The position numbers and the translations under genes were made by a program. From Punica granatum (taxonomy: Eukaryota; Streptophyta; Magnoliopsida; Myrtales; Lythraceae), in the NCBI RefSeq assembly GCF_007655135.1, contig NC_045129.1, positions 19,318,274-19,382,273 of the forward strand: a stretch of 64,000 nt of DNA, written 5' to 3'. Of the stretch, positions 35,394-47,706 are shown one piece after another. The notes under the pieces are model-generated. The model worked only from the letters and a program-made list of their open reading frames with translations, did no database searches and was not told the DNA's origin. Numbering within the stretch: the stretch's first letter is position 1; every line of letters begins with the position of its first letter.

Positions 35394-36419
35394 GAGAGCA
35401 AGGGAAAGTAAGGGCGGGAAAGGATGCTAAGTAGTTCGTCGGGGATGTCGGCAGAGGTAGACTGTCCCGTTCCAAATCGGGCTTGTCATTTGTCGTTTCC
35501 TCGAGTCATGGTGGAAGGGTCTCTCATCATGCCCTCCATTCGGCTCGAAGCCCCGGTCTGCTGCACAAGCCAAACGCGTGTTCGTCAAAAAGGAGATGCC
35601 CCTTGGGATTCCCAATCGTACCTGTGCATGGAGACAGAGGAACCTACAAAGGGTATCAGTTGCACTTAATCGGCGAGATAGGCATATGTAAGAGGAATCT
35701 ATGTAGAGATGTGTCAGGGATTTGATATCGGTGACCATTGTAGGGTGGCCGTGTCCCTATCGAAGAATGGCTCTTTTAGAAGCGGGTAGCCCGTAGAATA
35801 TGCGTGCAAAGGTAAAAGGAGGGATCTTATGGGATCCTCCAAGTCAAGGATACGTTGGTTCGATCCCCATTTCGAGGCGGGTCTCGAGCCTGGAGAGTCA
35901 AAGAGAGTTTGCTTGCGTCTGAGAGTGCCGAACCATTACTCGGTGTAGCTTCACAGGGAAAGCGTCGCTTTTCTTTCGTGGTCGAGCCGACATCGTCCCC
36001 TAACTTTTGCCTAGGCCGCGGGATGCGCGACGGCCTAGCGAGGTATTTTATTTAATTTCTCTCACACGAATGCTCACCTTTTGCTACGATTCCCCATGTT
36101 TGGGTGGGATCGCACCCCTCGGGTCCTCTAATTTTTGCCTAGGCCGCCTCAGAGAGGTTTTCGACCTAACAAGGAAGTGGTTTGTGCTCTCCTTTTGCCG
36201 CGATCCCCCTTTTGCGGGATTTTAGGTCGTGCCACTCGTTCCCTAGCTTTTGCCTAGGCCGCCTCGAAGAGGTTTTCGACCTAGCGGGAAAATTTATTTT
36301 TTTCTCTCAAGAAAGCTTAGCATTGGACAGATTGTGGGAATTGAAACTTGTCCGTGGAAACGGAGATGTCTTATAATGAAAGGGACACAGAGCCCGGAGA
36401 ATAAAGAATATACAAGCGT
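35394..36419 (-). other. Element B 3' untranslated region
   Basis: Noncoding. 35394-35580 is close to the reverse complement of C 55800-55990. 35700-36000 is collinear with A 11080-11380. Three stem-loop modules lie at 36010-36038, 36139-36169 and 36253-36284. In the first, CTAGGCCG pairs perfectly with CGGCCTAG. Confidence 0.75.
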
Positions 36420-37484
36420 TCATGGATAATACTTCTTAATGGCGTCAGCGTTGACGAGAAGGGCGTTTTCAGCGCCGTCCATGTCGCTCAGGACGACTGC
36501 TCCACTGGAGAAAACCTCTTTGACAACGAAGGGGCCATCATATTTGTACGAGAACTTCCCTCGAGAATCCGGCGCGACGTGTAGGACTTTCCTCAAAACG
36601 AGGTCACCGGGGTTGAAGTCGCGGTGGCGGACTCTTGTGTTGAAGGCTCGAGCCATTCTTTGTTGCTAGCACTGCCCGTGGCATAGCGCTTTCAGCCTCT
36701 TCTCATCAATGAAATTCAACTGTTCGTACCGCTGTTTTGCCCATTCTGCTTCTTCGAGTTCAGCTTCGGCGAGAATCCTCATTGAAGGGATCTCCACTTC
36801 AATTGGGAGAACAGCCTCCATACCATAGACTAGCGAGTACGGGGTTGCCCCGGTTGAGGTCCGTATGGATGTACGATACGCCAAAAGCGCATAGGGGAGC
36901 ATCTCGTGCCAATCCTTGTAGTTCACCGTCATTTTCTCGATGATCTTTTTGATGTTTTTATTCGCTGCTTCCACCGCACCGTTCATTTGGGGACGGTATG
37001 GGGTGGAGTTGCGGTGTCGGATTTTGAATTGTGCACAGAGCTCGTCGATGATTTTATTGTTCAGGTTCTTGGCGTTGTCCGTAATGATCGTCGCAGGGAC
37101 CCCGTACCGGGCGATGACGTCACGTCTAAGAAAGCGGGCCACGGCTTTTGCGGTGACCGACGCAAGAGTGACGGCTTCAATCCACTTGGTAAAGTAGTCA
37201 ATCGCCACCAAAATGAACATATGTCCGTTTGACGCTTTGGGGTTGATTGGGCCAATCACGTCCATCCCCCACATCGAAAAAGGCCATGGCGCCGTCATGG
37301 GGCGCAGTTCGTTGGGCGGCGCTTTGATCTGATCGGCGTAAACTTGACGTCGGTGACAATGCCTGACATGCTTCACACAATCAGTCTCCATGGTGGACCA
37401 ATAATAGCCCAAGCGCATGATCTTCTTGGCGAGCATGAGACCGTTCATATGGGGTCCACAGTTTCCCCCGTGCACTTCCTCCAT
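36420..37484 (-). pseudogene. Element B integrase domain of pol
   Basis: Collinear with A 11802-12866. It keeps the DDE residues (GMDVIG, ITDNAKN, GAVEAANK) but the second Cys of the zinc finger is Arg (HCHRRQ instead of HCHRCQ). A TAG at 36666-36668 replaces the Tyr in HGQCYQQRMAR and cuts off the C-terminal 80 residues (MARAFNTRVRHRDFNPGDL to AIKKYYP), which remain open to 36420. Integration activity from this copy is not expected. Confidence 0.9.
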
Positions 37485-39840
37485 GAGACGCCGCGATTCG
37501 TGTTCGTCGATGCACCGGAGGAGTGTGGAGTCGAAGGAGCGGCGGTAGAGTATCTCACCGCTCAGAAAGTAATGTATCGCGAGGCGTCTAAGAGTCTTCC
37601 GATCGCGGCGATCGGCGAATGGGGGATATTGGCCGGTTCGTAGAAGGTTCTTGATGTCCTCGTACCACGGCTTCGCCTCGGATGCTTCAATCGCGTTGCA
37701 ATGCGCCGGCCCTTCGGCTATCTCAATCTCGAGGGGCTCGATCAGGTTTTCCCTCGTGATGCTCACCATGGAGGCGAGCGTCGCAAGCGCGTCCGCGAAT
37801 TAATTTGCCATGCGCGGGGTATAGGTGAACGAGATGTCCTCAAAATTCTCGGTTAACTTCTCGAGGTATTCGTGATATGGCACTAGCTTCGCGTCTTTTG
37901 TCTTCCATTGCCCCAATGTCTGGAAGATAGTGAGCATAGAGTCTCCGAACACTTCGAGCTCTTTCACCTTGAAATCGATTGCCGCTTGCAGGCCGAGAAT
38001 ACATGCCTCGTACTCGGCCACATTGTTGGTGCACGGGAAGTCGATTTTTGCCGCTACCGAGTAATAGCGCCCGTCCGGAGATATTAGTACTGCGCCGATG
38101 CCTGATCCCATGGAATTGACAGCACCATCGAAATACATCTTCCATCCCGGTTTCTCTTCCCCGTCGTCTATTTGGAGGATCCCCTCATCTGGGAAGTCGG
38201 GATTAATAGGTGTGTGGTCTTCAATTGGGAATTCTGCCAAATGATCCGCAATCGCTTGCCCCTTGACCGCAGTGCGGGACACGTACTCGATATCGTATTC
38301 CGTCAATTGACACCGCCATTTGGCGAGATTCCGCGTGGAGGAGGGACTGTCGAGTAAGTACTTCAAGGGGTCTGCCTTTGACAGCAAGCGGACCGTGTGA
38401 TAGAGCGTGTATTGACGGAGCCTTTGCATGACCCACACCAACGCACAGCACATCTTCTCGATTTCCGAATAATTGGACTCTCCATCGGTGAACTTTTTGC
38501 TCAGATAGTAGATCGCGCGTTCTGTGTGCGTGGACTCTTCCTCTTGTCCCAGCATGCATCCTAATGATTGGCGGCGCACCGTTAGGTAAAGTACGAGGGG
38601 ACAGCCCGGCGTGGGCGGAACCAACGCCTTGATGGTGTCAAAGGCCTTCTGACATTCTCCGTCCCATTCGATCGCTGCATTCTTGCGGAGCAAGCGAAAG
38701 AGTGGTTGGCATTTGTCTGTCAGGTTTGCAATGAATCGTGCGATGTAGTTCAACCGTCCTAGGAAGCCTCGTACTTCGCGAACCGAAGATGGCGGAGGGA
38801 GTTCTTTGATCGCCTTGACTTTATCGGGATCTACTTCGATGCCGCGCTCGCTGACCACGAATCATAGTAGCTTTCCCGACCGAGCGCCAAACGTGCATTT
38901 TGCTGGATTAAGCCGAAGCTTGTATTCCTTTAAGCGGTCGAAAAGACGCTCCAAATTAACGAGGTGATCTTCTCCTTCTCTGGACTTGGCGATCATGTCG
39001 TCAACATAGACCTCGACTTCCTTATGCATCATGTCGTGGAACAATGTGACCATAGCCCTCTGATAAGTTGCTCCGGCGTTTTTGAGACCGAAAGGCATGA
39101 CGCGATAACAAAAGGTTCCCCACATGGTAGTGAACGTCGTCTTGATCTTGTCTTCCTCGGCCATCCGAATTTGATTGTATCCGGAGAAACTGTCCATGAA
39201 GGAAAACTGGGCATGGCGCGCCGTGTTCTCGACTAATACGTCGATGTGGGGCAAAGGAAAGTTGTCTTTGGGACTGGCCTTATTGAGGTCCCGGTAGTCG
39301 ACGCATACTCGGACCCTTCCATCCTTCTTCTCCACCGGTACTATGTTTGCCACCCATTCGGAATAGTTGCAGACCTCGAGAAAGCCCGCGTTGATTCTTT
39401 TGACAACCTCTTCCTTGATGCGGAGGAGAAGGCCTGCTCGTTGTCGTCGCAATTGCTGCCGCTTGGGCGGGTACTTTTCCGTGTCTAGCGGAAGGAAGTG
39501 CTTTACTATTGACGGGTCTAGCCCCGGCATGTCAGCGTAGGACCAGGCGAAGACTTCTTGATACCTTGTCAGGAAATCGATCATTCGGGCCCGTTGCGTT
39601 GGGTCGAGGCTCGTACCGATCTTTAGGACGTGGGGTTCCTCTTTAGTGCCCACGTTGATCTCTTCCGTTGGCTCGAGAGAGGTGAGCTGGCGATCCTCGT
39701 GGCGGCGCAAACTCTCTTCTATCTCAGGCACTAGACTGTCTTCGTCGAGCCCTTCCCCGAAGTATATGGGTCCGGGCTCTTCGAGACATTCTTCGGATGG
39801 GTTCGAACCAACGCGTCGGAGGCTTGGATTCGAGTGGAGC
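37485..39840 (-). pseudogene. Element B reverse transcriptase and RNase H part of pol
   Basis: The exon starts at 39840 after the intron acceptor. RT blocks: RVCVDYRDLNKASPKDNFPL, FSFMDSFSGYNQI, YRVMPFGLKNAGATYQ and YVDD near 38997-39008. A TGA at 38862-38864 replaces Gly in KLLGFVVSE. The degenerate first RNase H and the second one (MYFDGAV, NNVAEYEAC, VFGDSML) follow. A TAA at 37800-37802 replaces Gln in RMTNQFADAL. The link to integrase (RRLAIHYFLSGEILYRRS) is in frame here, unlike in A, which shows that A has the 1-bp loss. Confidence 0.92.
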
Positions 39841-40054
39841 CTGGAGAATTTGAAAGAATCGTCTTAGAAAAATTTAGGATGGTATGAACAAAGGGTAAGG
39901 AAGAGAGAGTGGAATAGACAAAAGATTCAAAAAATGCATATAGGGAATTCATTGATAATGTGGATCATAAAGCCATAACAGAGTTCCCTCTTCCGTCGTG
40001 CGGCCTACGGCTACGCCGGCACGCGGGAACATCTCATACATAGATAAATCTTAC
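39841..40054 (-). other. Element B protease-RT intron (214 bp)
   Basis: Donor GATGT/GTAAGA at 40054, acceptor TTCTCCAG/GC at 39841. The phase joins the protease and RT exons exactly as in A. The interior is A/T-rich and more diverged than the exons. Confidence 0.8.
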
Positions 40055-41280
40055 ACATCGGCGATCACAGCCGAATAGCGCAGGACTGAGGTCCAGTTGT
40101 TCAACTCCTCGCCTTCCTGCGCCGGGCGGATGTGAACCCCTGAAGGAATCTCCTCGGTGACGGCGTACACGGTTGGCAAAGCGTCGGTCGTGTCGTCGAA
40201 GTCCGAGGAAAGGCCGTCAGAAGTATTCCCGATGACGAGTGGAGGCCCGGGGAAGAATTGTGATAGCGGGGGGACTGGGATGCCCCTGTTGAGCCTACCA
40301 TAGTGCGTGGCGAGGCGGTGGAGGTGATTGCCCCGGCGGGCCTCAATAATTTCATGGCAGGAGGGGCGAAAGCCAAGTCCCCTCCTATGCTTATATGCTT
40401 CAACTTCAATGGGGCGGTTGATTCCTTGCCCGCGCGCCCCAAGTCCGGTGCCGGGAATGTAATGGTGGCGCAAAAGGACCCTCCCTATCATGCGGTCGGC
40501 TCGGGACGGCCCGACCTTTCCGTAATCCCGAATAACGGAGACGGTCTCGAAGGAGTGGAAGGGCAGGTTTTCGTCATCCCCGACGCTGATGTAAGGGACC
40601 GCCGTCTCCTTGTAGATGGCGTAATCCTCCTCCCCTTTGACCGTAATGATCTTCTCCTCGACGGTGAATTTCACCTTCTGATGTAGCGATGACGGAATGG
40701 CGCCGGCCGAGTGGATCCAAGGCCTTCCAAGGAGTAGGCTGAAGGCGTTCGGGATGTCCAATACCTGAAATGTGACGCTGAAGGAGCATGGGCCGACATC
40801 TATGAGGAGATCGATTTCACCGTTCACCTCTCTCCTTGAACCATCGAAGGCCCGGACCGCGGTTTTGCTGGGACGGATGCGGTTGAGATCCACATTCATC
40901 TGTTTCAAAGTGGTTACCGGGCACACGTTGAGCGCGGAGCGGTTGTCAATCATGACCCGGCCAACGATATGGTTGTTGCACTTGCAAACGATGTGCAGTG
41001 CCCGGAAATGCGAGCATCCTTCAGAGGGGAGCTCATCGTCCGAAAACGAGATGGTGTTGGAGAAAATGGAGTTGATGGTATCCTCTATCCGGTCCGGGGG
41101 TGTCCCTTTGGGCACTTGCGCGGCCGTCATGACGCGCAAGAGGGCCTCCCTGTGAGGTTCCGAGTTGAGCAGGAGGGCAAGCAACGAGATGTGGGCTGGA
41201 GACTTGGCCATCTGTTCCACCACCTTATACTCGCTTGCTTTGATGACTTTCATGAAGGCCTCGGCCTCCTCTTCTGTCAC
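40055..41280 (-). pseudogene. Element B protease region with G-patch-like segment
   Basis: A 409-codon open stretch from VTEEEAEAFMKVIKASEYKV to SAVIADV at the splice donor, longer than in A because Gln is kept where A has TAG. The active site reads VMIDNRSALNV: Gly to Arg right after the catalytic Asp-Asn, which should abolish protease activity. FSLLLGRPWIHSAGA and the G-patch-like RHHYIPGTGLGARGQG follow. Its frame differs from gag by two bases, while in A the offset is one, so at least one of the two is a mutation. Confidence 0.88.
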
Positions 41281-43676
41281 CTTCTTGGACGGAGTAGGCA
41301 GGGTCCTAGGCCTCGTCTCTTCTTCGGTAACGGGCGCCCTGAACGGGTGATACCCATGACACCGAATTGCCGCTCCAGGTCCCCGACACTTCCCTCATAG
41401 GTCCAGGGGACCCTATTGTTCGAGTATGGATCCCGAGCGGGGACGTCTATGACAAGCGGAGCATGAGGCGCGTCTACCCCGGTGAACCCGACTGCGACTT
41501 CCGCCGGTACGTATTCAATCACAACGGGGGAGAGCCCCTCTCGTTTGCCTTCGTCCTCGCTTGATGTGCACACGGTGATCATGTTGATGGAAGGACCCGG
41601 AGCCGATCCATGGTCGGGGAGAGGATTGGCCTGTACGTTCGGAGGCCTTACAGCATTGAACACAAGCTCCTTCGCGTCGATCATCTCCTGGATCCTCTCC
41701 CTCAATCTCCAACAAGCGTCCAGGGTGTGCCCTGGTGCACCCCGATGGTATTCGCACTGCTTGCTTTGATCTTGGATGGTCGGATCGAAGTTTGGGCCGG
41801 GCGCTATTGTCCCGATCTTATCGCGAACTTGCCGGTAGATGTGGGAGAGCGAGACCGGCAGGGCCGGGTATTGTCGTCGGGGCCGCGGTTGTGCTGCGCC
41901 GCCTTGTTGGTTTTGCGGGGGTGGGACTCGTTGTGTCGGCTGAGAAGCCCTAGGAGCAGAGGGTTGGTATTGAGGGGCTTGGGACGGAGTAGGGGCATAA
42001 TGGTGGACGACAGGCGACGGCGCCGCAGATGGGGGTGGAGGCGGTAGTGCGGAATAATAGATTGGTTGGGTAGAGGCTTGAGGCCGGTATTGAGGCGCCT
42101 GCGGGGCGTAGGAGGGGGCCGTGGGAGGCGCCGCCGTGTAGTTCATCGAATATTGCTGAGGGACCTGTTGGGCCGTGTTGACGGTATTCACCGTAACTTC
42201 CTTTCCCCTCCTCCCGCTCGAAGATGATGATGTCGTGGGGACCTTCTTTGACGACTCATCTCCTTTGCTGGTGGGGTCCTCCATCCTTCCGAGCTTGATG
42301 CCTAAATCCAGCTTTTTCCCGGCCTAGATGAGGTCGGAGAACGACGAAGTGTGCGCTAACAAGTGCGAATAGTACACTCCTCTCAGCGTGGAGTGGAACA
42401 ATTGGATCTGTTGCGTCTCGCTAATTGGAGGGATGTGCTTTGCTGCTTGGGCCCGCCACTTGGCAGCGTACTCCTCAAACCTTCGGCCCTTCGCCATCTC
42501 TTTGGTGCTTAGTTCCAACAGGGTGGGAGGTGTTTCTGCGCAATACCGATACTGGTCGGTGAACTTCCGAGAGAGGTCCTCCCACGTCGGGATGTCTTCG
42601 GCCTTCAGCGACATAAACCAATCGAGGGCCGATCCTGACAGGCTATCCTGGAAGGAGTGGATGACGAATTCCTCGTATTCCCAATACTGCAGCATCTTCC
42701 CTCGGTAATGGCGGAGGTGGTGGCGCGGATCCGTCGTGCCTTCATAGGTCTTGAACTCTGGAACCTTAAACTTCGAGGGCAGACGCATGCCCGGGAATAG
42801 GCTACAGTCGCCATAGCGGGCATCGGGACGAATATCGTTCGCTTGCAGGGCCCGTATTGTTTCCTCCATTCGCTTCAGCCTACGTTCCTGTTCGGCGTCG
42901 GCCTCGGGGAAGAAGTGCGTCGGTGAGGCGAGTTGGGCCGCATGAGTCGGCGTGCCCGGTTCGTGGAATGTGGTGTTTATGGGGGGCGGTGCCTGGTAGG
43001 AGAGGCCGACGTGAGGCTGCAGAGTCGGATAAGGAGGGAGCTCCGTGGCTTGAGGATGAGTTGGAGCAGGTGCGGTGGTTGCCGGGAAAACCGTCGGCGA
43101 GGGCGCCGTGTAGATCATAGCCGGAGCAGGTATGGAAACAGGTGGAGGTGCAGACAGGACGTGCTCCGCGGACAGGAAGGCAACCGGTGGAAGAGGGACT
43201 ACCGAAGGGGCTGGCGGTGGTGGAAATTGACTTGTGAAGGGGTGGACCGTGGACGTATACAGCGTTGGTGGTGCGGGAGCTTCAACGTTCTCCGGGGCTT
43301 GGGTCGGTGGAGCCCACGGGGTTGGATCGACTGTTGGTCCCGGTCCCGGGGGAGGAGTAGAACTCGAGGAGGCCCGGTTAGGTCCTCTGAGCAAGGCGAG
43401 CAGCTCCGCCATATTAGTGGCCATTTGGTTGACCGTGCCCTCGAGGGCCGCAATGCGGGCTTGGTCATCGGTGGCGGCGGATGTTGGTGAGACCGGTGGG
43501 AGAGGCGCCCCTGAAGGTGCCGGGGGCGGGAGATGCGTCGGAAGGGCGCCGGAGTATGCCGGGAGTACGCCTGCGGGAGTAGGAGGGGGCAAAGCGTGTG
43601 TCTGCGGTGGTTGGGAGAGGGTCGGGACCGAAAGGTTGACTTCTTCGGAAATATCGACGTGGTCTCCTTCCGCCAT
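41281..43676 (-). pseudogene. Element B gag with zinc knuckle
   Basis: ATG at 43676 (MAEGDHVDISEEVN), proline-rich N-terminus, capsid-like domain (KTYEGTTDPRHHLRHYRGKM, GSALDWFMSL), then a TAG at 42324-42326 in place of the Glu of FSDLIEAGKK. The same frame continues through MEDPTSKGDESSKK and a proline-rich linker to the knuckle CEYHRGAPGHTLDAC and VPWTYEGSVGDLERQFG, with no other stop until 41277. One base change separates this from an open gag, the best preserved in the window. It overlaps the protease frame by a few bases. Confidence 0.9.
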
Positions 43677-43994
43677 CCTGAGACGTTGACGAGTCGGGTA
43701 GCGGTGTGACGCCAGTTGTAATCACCTGGATTCCAAGAATGTGTAAGGACAGACACCGATATCTCAAAACTTTTAGTAAAATGACAAAATGTATGAGATG
43801 CATGAGCTTTCAAAACACTAATGTCATTACATTGATTAGCTCCAAGTTCCATGGTTTTACAAAATAGAACATTCGAAAAAAAAAAAAGGAACATAAACAT
43901 AAAGCCGACATCCCTTTGCGCTCAGTGGCCGCTCGAAAGTGGCGTGGGCCCGGTTTAGGGCAAAAATGGGTGCATGAATCTGAGCCAACCCGCT
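43677..43994 (-). other. Element B ORF1-gag spacer
   Basis: Noncoding, collinear with 19056-19374. Acceptor-like sites end at 43726 (ATCCAG/GTGATT) and 43678 (GTCTCAG/GATGG). Confidence 0.6.
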
Positions 43995-44836
43995 CTAAAG
44001 CTCTCTATGGTCAGTGAGTTCTGCGTGAACATCCGCAAGCTCACAACGGAGTCGATCTCTCTTCTTTGATGGACTGCAACTCTGTGTGCATGACTCCTTG
44101 GACTGAGCTCTCCGCGTCTGGAACGTCTGCATGCAGTGTGCGGGGAATCCGTGGCAAACGTCGTCGACGAACGGGTGCGAGTCCCTGCGGATGGAATTGC
44201 GCCACATATGCTACGATAGCTGAGAAAGCTCGTTCGTCGTCGGTAGGGTGCCCCGGGAAATAGAGCTCTTGAACGGTGCGCGTGTTCCATAGATGTTGGA
44301 CTTCTCTAATCCGCAGAACTCTATCTATAAGTAAAGTTACAATATCCGTCCACGTGAAGCGGTGGGGAGTGCGATCTGCCTCCCTAGGGATATCCTGTAA
44401 GCCACCAAGTTGTCTGATGACTCGGGCTGGGAAAACAAGTGTGCTCCCTAAGTGACTGATCAGAGGGAGTCCTATGATTGTAGGACATCCAATGGTCATG
44501 GGACCACCGGGATTCCAGCGAGCGGCCCACGAAAACTGTGCCGGGGTGAGTCTCTTGAAGAACTGGATCCAGTCAGTGTAGTCGCGATCGGAGGGCCGAA
44601 ACACTTGAAGTAGGCGAGCGATGAGCGAACGCTTGTCAGTGATGCAGGAAATGGGATGTGATGAACAGAATGGCCTGATGTGTCCGAGGAGCCAAATCTG
44701 AAGAAGATGCGGAGCTCCTCTCATTTTACCACGTCGAACCTCTCGTTCATAGTCAAGAGACCGAATGGTCTCAGACAAGACGGCTTCTACATAACTATGG
44801 CCCCCTACCACTTGGAGGACGACTTGGGCAAGTGCC
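43995..44836 (-). pseudogene. Element B ORF1, 3' part (split by C)
   Basis: Continues ORF1 from the insertion point (DGALAQVVLQVVGGHSYVEA) through LLQIWLLGHIRPFCSSHP and FPGHPTDDERAFSA. Near 44070 the frame shifts, and RDRLRCELADVHAEL is in another frame. The distal half of the coiled coil seen in A is missing. The 5' part is at 62684-63217, on the other side of element C. Confidence 0.9.
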
Positions 44837-44841
44837 CCGTC
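44837..44841. repeat. Target-site duplication of C, left copy (CCGTC)
   Basis: CCGTC directly before the LTR start; the partner is at 62679-62683. Both lie in the ORF1 codons of B. Confidence 0.93.
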
Positions 44842-46170
44842 TGTCAGCACCCCATTTTGGCCCACCGGCTTCCCGCATAAGGATTCCCGACTGAAGCTCG
44901 GGATACTATTCATCGCCCGGCAATCGGAGGCAAATAGGCGGGCACGGGGTCACGAACAATAAAGAAAAACACGGTCCACTGAGAAAGGCGGAAGAAAGCA
45001 GTCAGAAGAACAGACGAACGAGAAATCCCGAAAACAACGGAGCTGGCACTATGGTACTATTCATCACTGAGTCACCGAAGCACCGAAAGGTGCCCAATAT
45101 GGGGCTCCAAAAATCCCTCCCAGTGCCAAAATGACCAATGACACGTCCGGGCGCATTTCCGGGACATCCTGCTTAAGCCGGGACACCCCGATCCCCCACG
45201 GACGCCTTTTCTGACAGAACTCCCGGGGTTCACTCCACTGACAAGCAAACGGCCCCTCAAAACGGGTCTACAGGCGCCCAGGGACCACCAGGGCCGGGGA
45301 ACAAGTTTCAGACAACCTTCCGGAACTCGGCTCGATCTCCCGAAGTACGCTTCAGTGATCACGAACGCCTCCCGGTGAACCTTCGGGTATTTCCACGGAA
45401 AGCAGAGACCACAACGATCTCTGAGTACCTCACGATAACCTCCAAGCACCTCAAGGCATTCGGGGCACATTGAGAGAATCCCGGTCAAAGTCCCTAGGTC
45501 TTCCCGGGCCAATGGTCCCCGACCGAGGACGACGAGCCAACAATCAGCCGCGGGGCAAAAGGGTCGCCGAAGCGAATGCAAGAATGCACAAAGATCATCG
45601 GGGATCAAGGGACGCTAAACTCCACTCCAAACGTCCGAACAGGGCAAAACCGACTCCCGAGGCGCCGAATCGCCCGAACGTCCGTTCACGCGAAGCATGG
45701 CGATATTAGATTCATCCAAATCTTCGTCTTTCAAGCTTTCCAAATCTTCAAATTAATCGGACATCGGAGGTCGGATGCGAGCTCAATCAAGTCTCAAGCG
45801 TTTGCCGGCTTTTCTCCTAATCGGATGGGACCCACAGCCTAGCCAAGCTAAACCATTGAGCCGCGGCTCAACCCCAAGCCATGGCTCAACCCTCGGCTCG
45901 ACATGACAGCCCCCAAGCCGCGGCTAATTCCCTCACCGGCGGCTCACCCGTCGGCTCCAAGCCTCCCCATCCACAAATTTGAATTTTCCCTCACATCTTT
46001 CACTTCCTATCACATCCTTACACATCCATCACCTATCCATCACTTCCCTCTTGCTTCCCCTACACTCCACATGACTATTTCCCCATCCTAATCCCCTCCA
46101 AATTTCGGCAGCCCTAGTTTAGGCACCAAAACCGCAATTAACTTCCTCTAATCGAGCCATTAGCCATCCC

Positions 46171-46176
46171 TATAAG
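46171..46176 (+). promoter_or_regulatory. Putative TATA box of C 5' LTR
   Basis: TATAAG 1329 bp from the LTR start, with TTTAATCACTTCTTC about 25 bp downstream as possible start region. Confidence 0.55.
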
Positions 46177-47058
46177 TCCCCTTCCATCATTAACTTTAAT
46201 CACTTCTTCATTCTCCTTCTCTCTCAAGCCAATCTCCCTCTAAAATCCTCTCAACTTTCAGCCCACTCCCACAGCTCGTACCACTCCTTGCCAAGGCCGA
46301 AACCGGCCAAAACCGTCGGAAAACCACCCGGTATTCCGGTAACCACCCGACCCGACTTAAACCAAAAATCACCAAACTCCCTAGCCTACCTATTTTCCAT
46401 CCCCTAAGTCCGTTTCCGGGCTTAGATTTTCCATTTGAGGTCCCTAACATCACTTCCCAGCCAAAGTTGTAATCGGGTCCCGAGTCTCCAAGCCGCGTGC
46501 AACCGAGCTCCTCGAAGTGCCATTTTCTCCCGCGACTTCGGAGAGTCGTGCCATCACGTTCAAAGGGTTCCTCACGACCCTCACCCTCTCTCGTGAAGAG
46601 GTGGTCACGATCCGAGGGCCGATCCACGGTGCACAACCTCCGTTTCATTGTTTTTCACTTACCGGGTTTTCCGTGTTCATACCCGAACTTCTCTCACGTT
46701 TTTCGAGCTTGTCTAGGGCTCGGCACGCTCGGGTCTGCCCGTGCTCGTCTAGATCTACCTCTTAGGAGTCCAACGAGCCCGACCTTGCACCGTGCCGTGC
46801 CCGGAGCTTGCGTGCCAAGCCGTTCTCCCGAGACTAGCCGCGGCTGTTTTCTCTCGGATTGCTCACTTCCGCGACTTCAAGCCGAGTCTTGCGACTCCCA
46901 CGGCCACTTCTCCGACTCCTTCCTCGTGTTCCGAGGCTAGGTAAGACTCCTCTATGACTTAGAGAAGCTAGGTTCTTCAATATTTGTTTGATATGGGGTG
47001 TTAGGGGCTCATTTCGCATGATTTTCCTTAGATCCCGGGTTTGGCCCTTGAGCAACTT

Positions 47059-47706
47059 CGTGAACCATCCGACTTCGAAATGAGCTGAAATTTTTACCAC
47101 AGACTCTTGATGTTATTTTAAGTCCCCATACAAAATTTCAGATTTGTCTGTGCACTGGATCTCCGGATAAAAAATGTTTACCCGTTATTTCGGTATTCTC
47201 GGCCAGATTTTGATGTGTCTCGTGAACCATCCAAGTTCGAAATGAGCTGAAATTTTTACCACAGACACTTGATGTTATTTTAAGTCCCCATACAAAATTT
47301 CAGATTTTTCTGTGCACTGGATCTCCGGATAAAAAATGTTTACCCGTTATTTCGGTATTCTCGGCCAGATTTTGATATGTCTCGTGAACCATCCGAGTTC
47401 GAAATGAGCTGAAATATTTACCACAGACACTTGATGTTATTTTAAGTCCCCATACAAAATTTCAGATTTTTCTGTGCACTGGATCTCCGGATAAAAAATG
47501 ATTACCCGTTATTTCGGTGTTTCCGGTCTGATTTTGATAGATCTCGCAAACCATCCGACTTCAAAATGAACTGAAATTTTTACCACACATTCCTGATGTT
47601 ATTTTAAGGTTCCACACAAAATTTCATATTTTTATGGGTGCTGAAACTCCAAATAAAAATTATTTACCGAACTTTTCGTATATTCGACAAATCAGATCAC
47701 ACTGTT
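47059..47706 (+). repeat. 162-bp tandem repeat in C 5' LTR (four units)
   Basis: CGTGAACCATCC or CGCAAACCATCC begins units at 47059, 47221, 47383 and 47545, exactly 162 bp apart. The first three are nearly identical; the fourth is diverged. Each unit includes GATGTTATTTTAAG and CTGGATCTCCGGAT or its diverged form. Confidence 0.93.

Noticed and set aside
33761..35475. Two overlapping minus-strand frames of 529 and 546 codons
   Set aside because: They lie across the 43-bp array and read the same repeat in shifted frames; no start context, domain or conservation outside the array.
44041..44913. A 290-codon frame read as a separate gene with its own start
   Set aside because: Its first residues come from LTR C sequence; it is the 3' part of B's ORF1 after the insertion.
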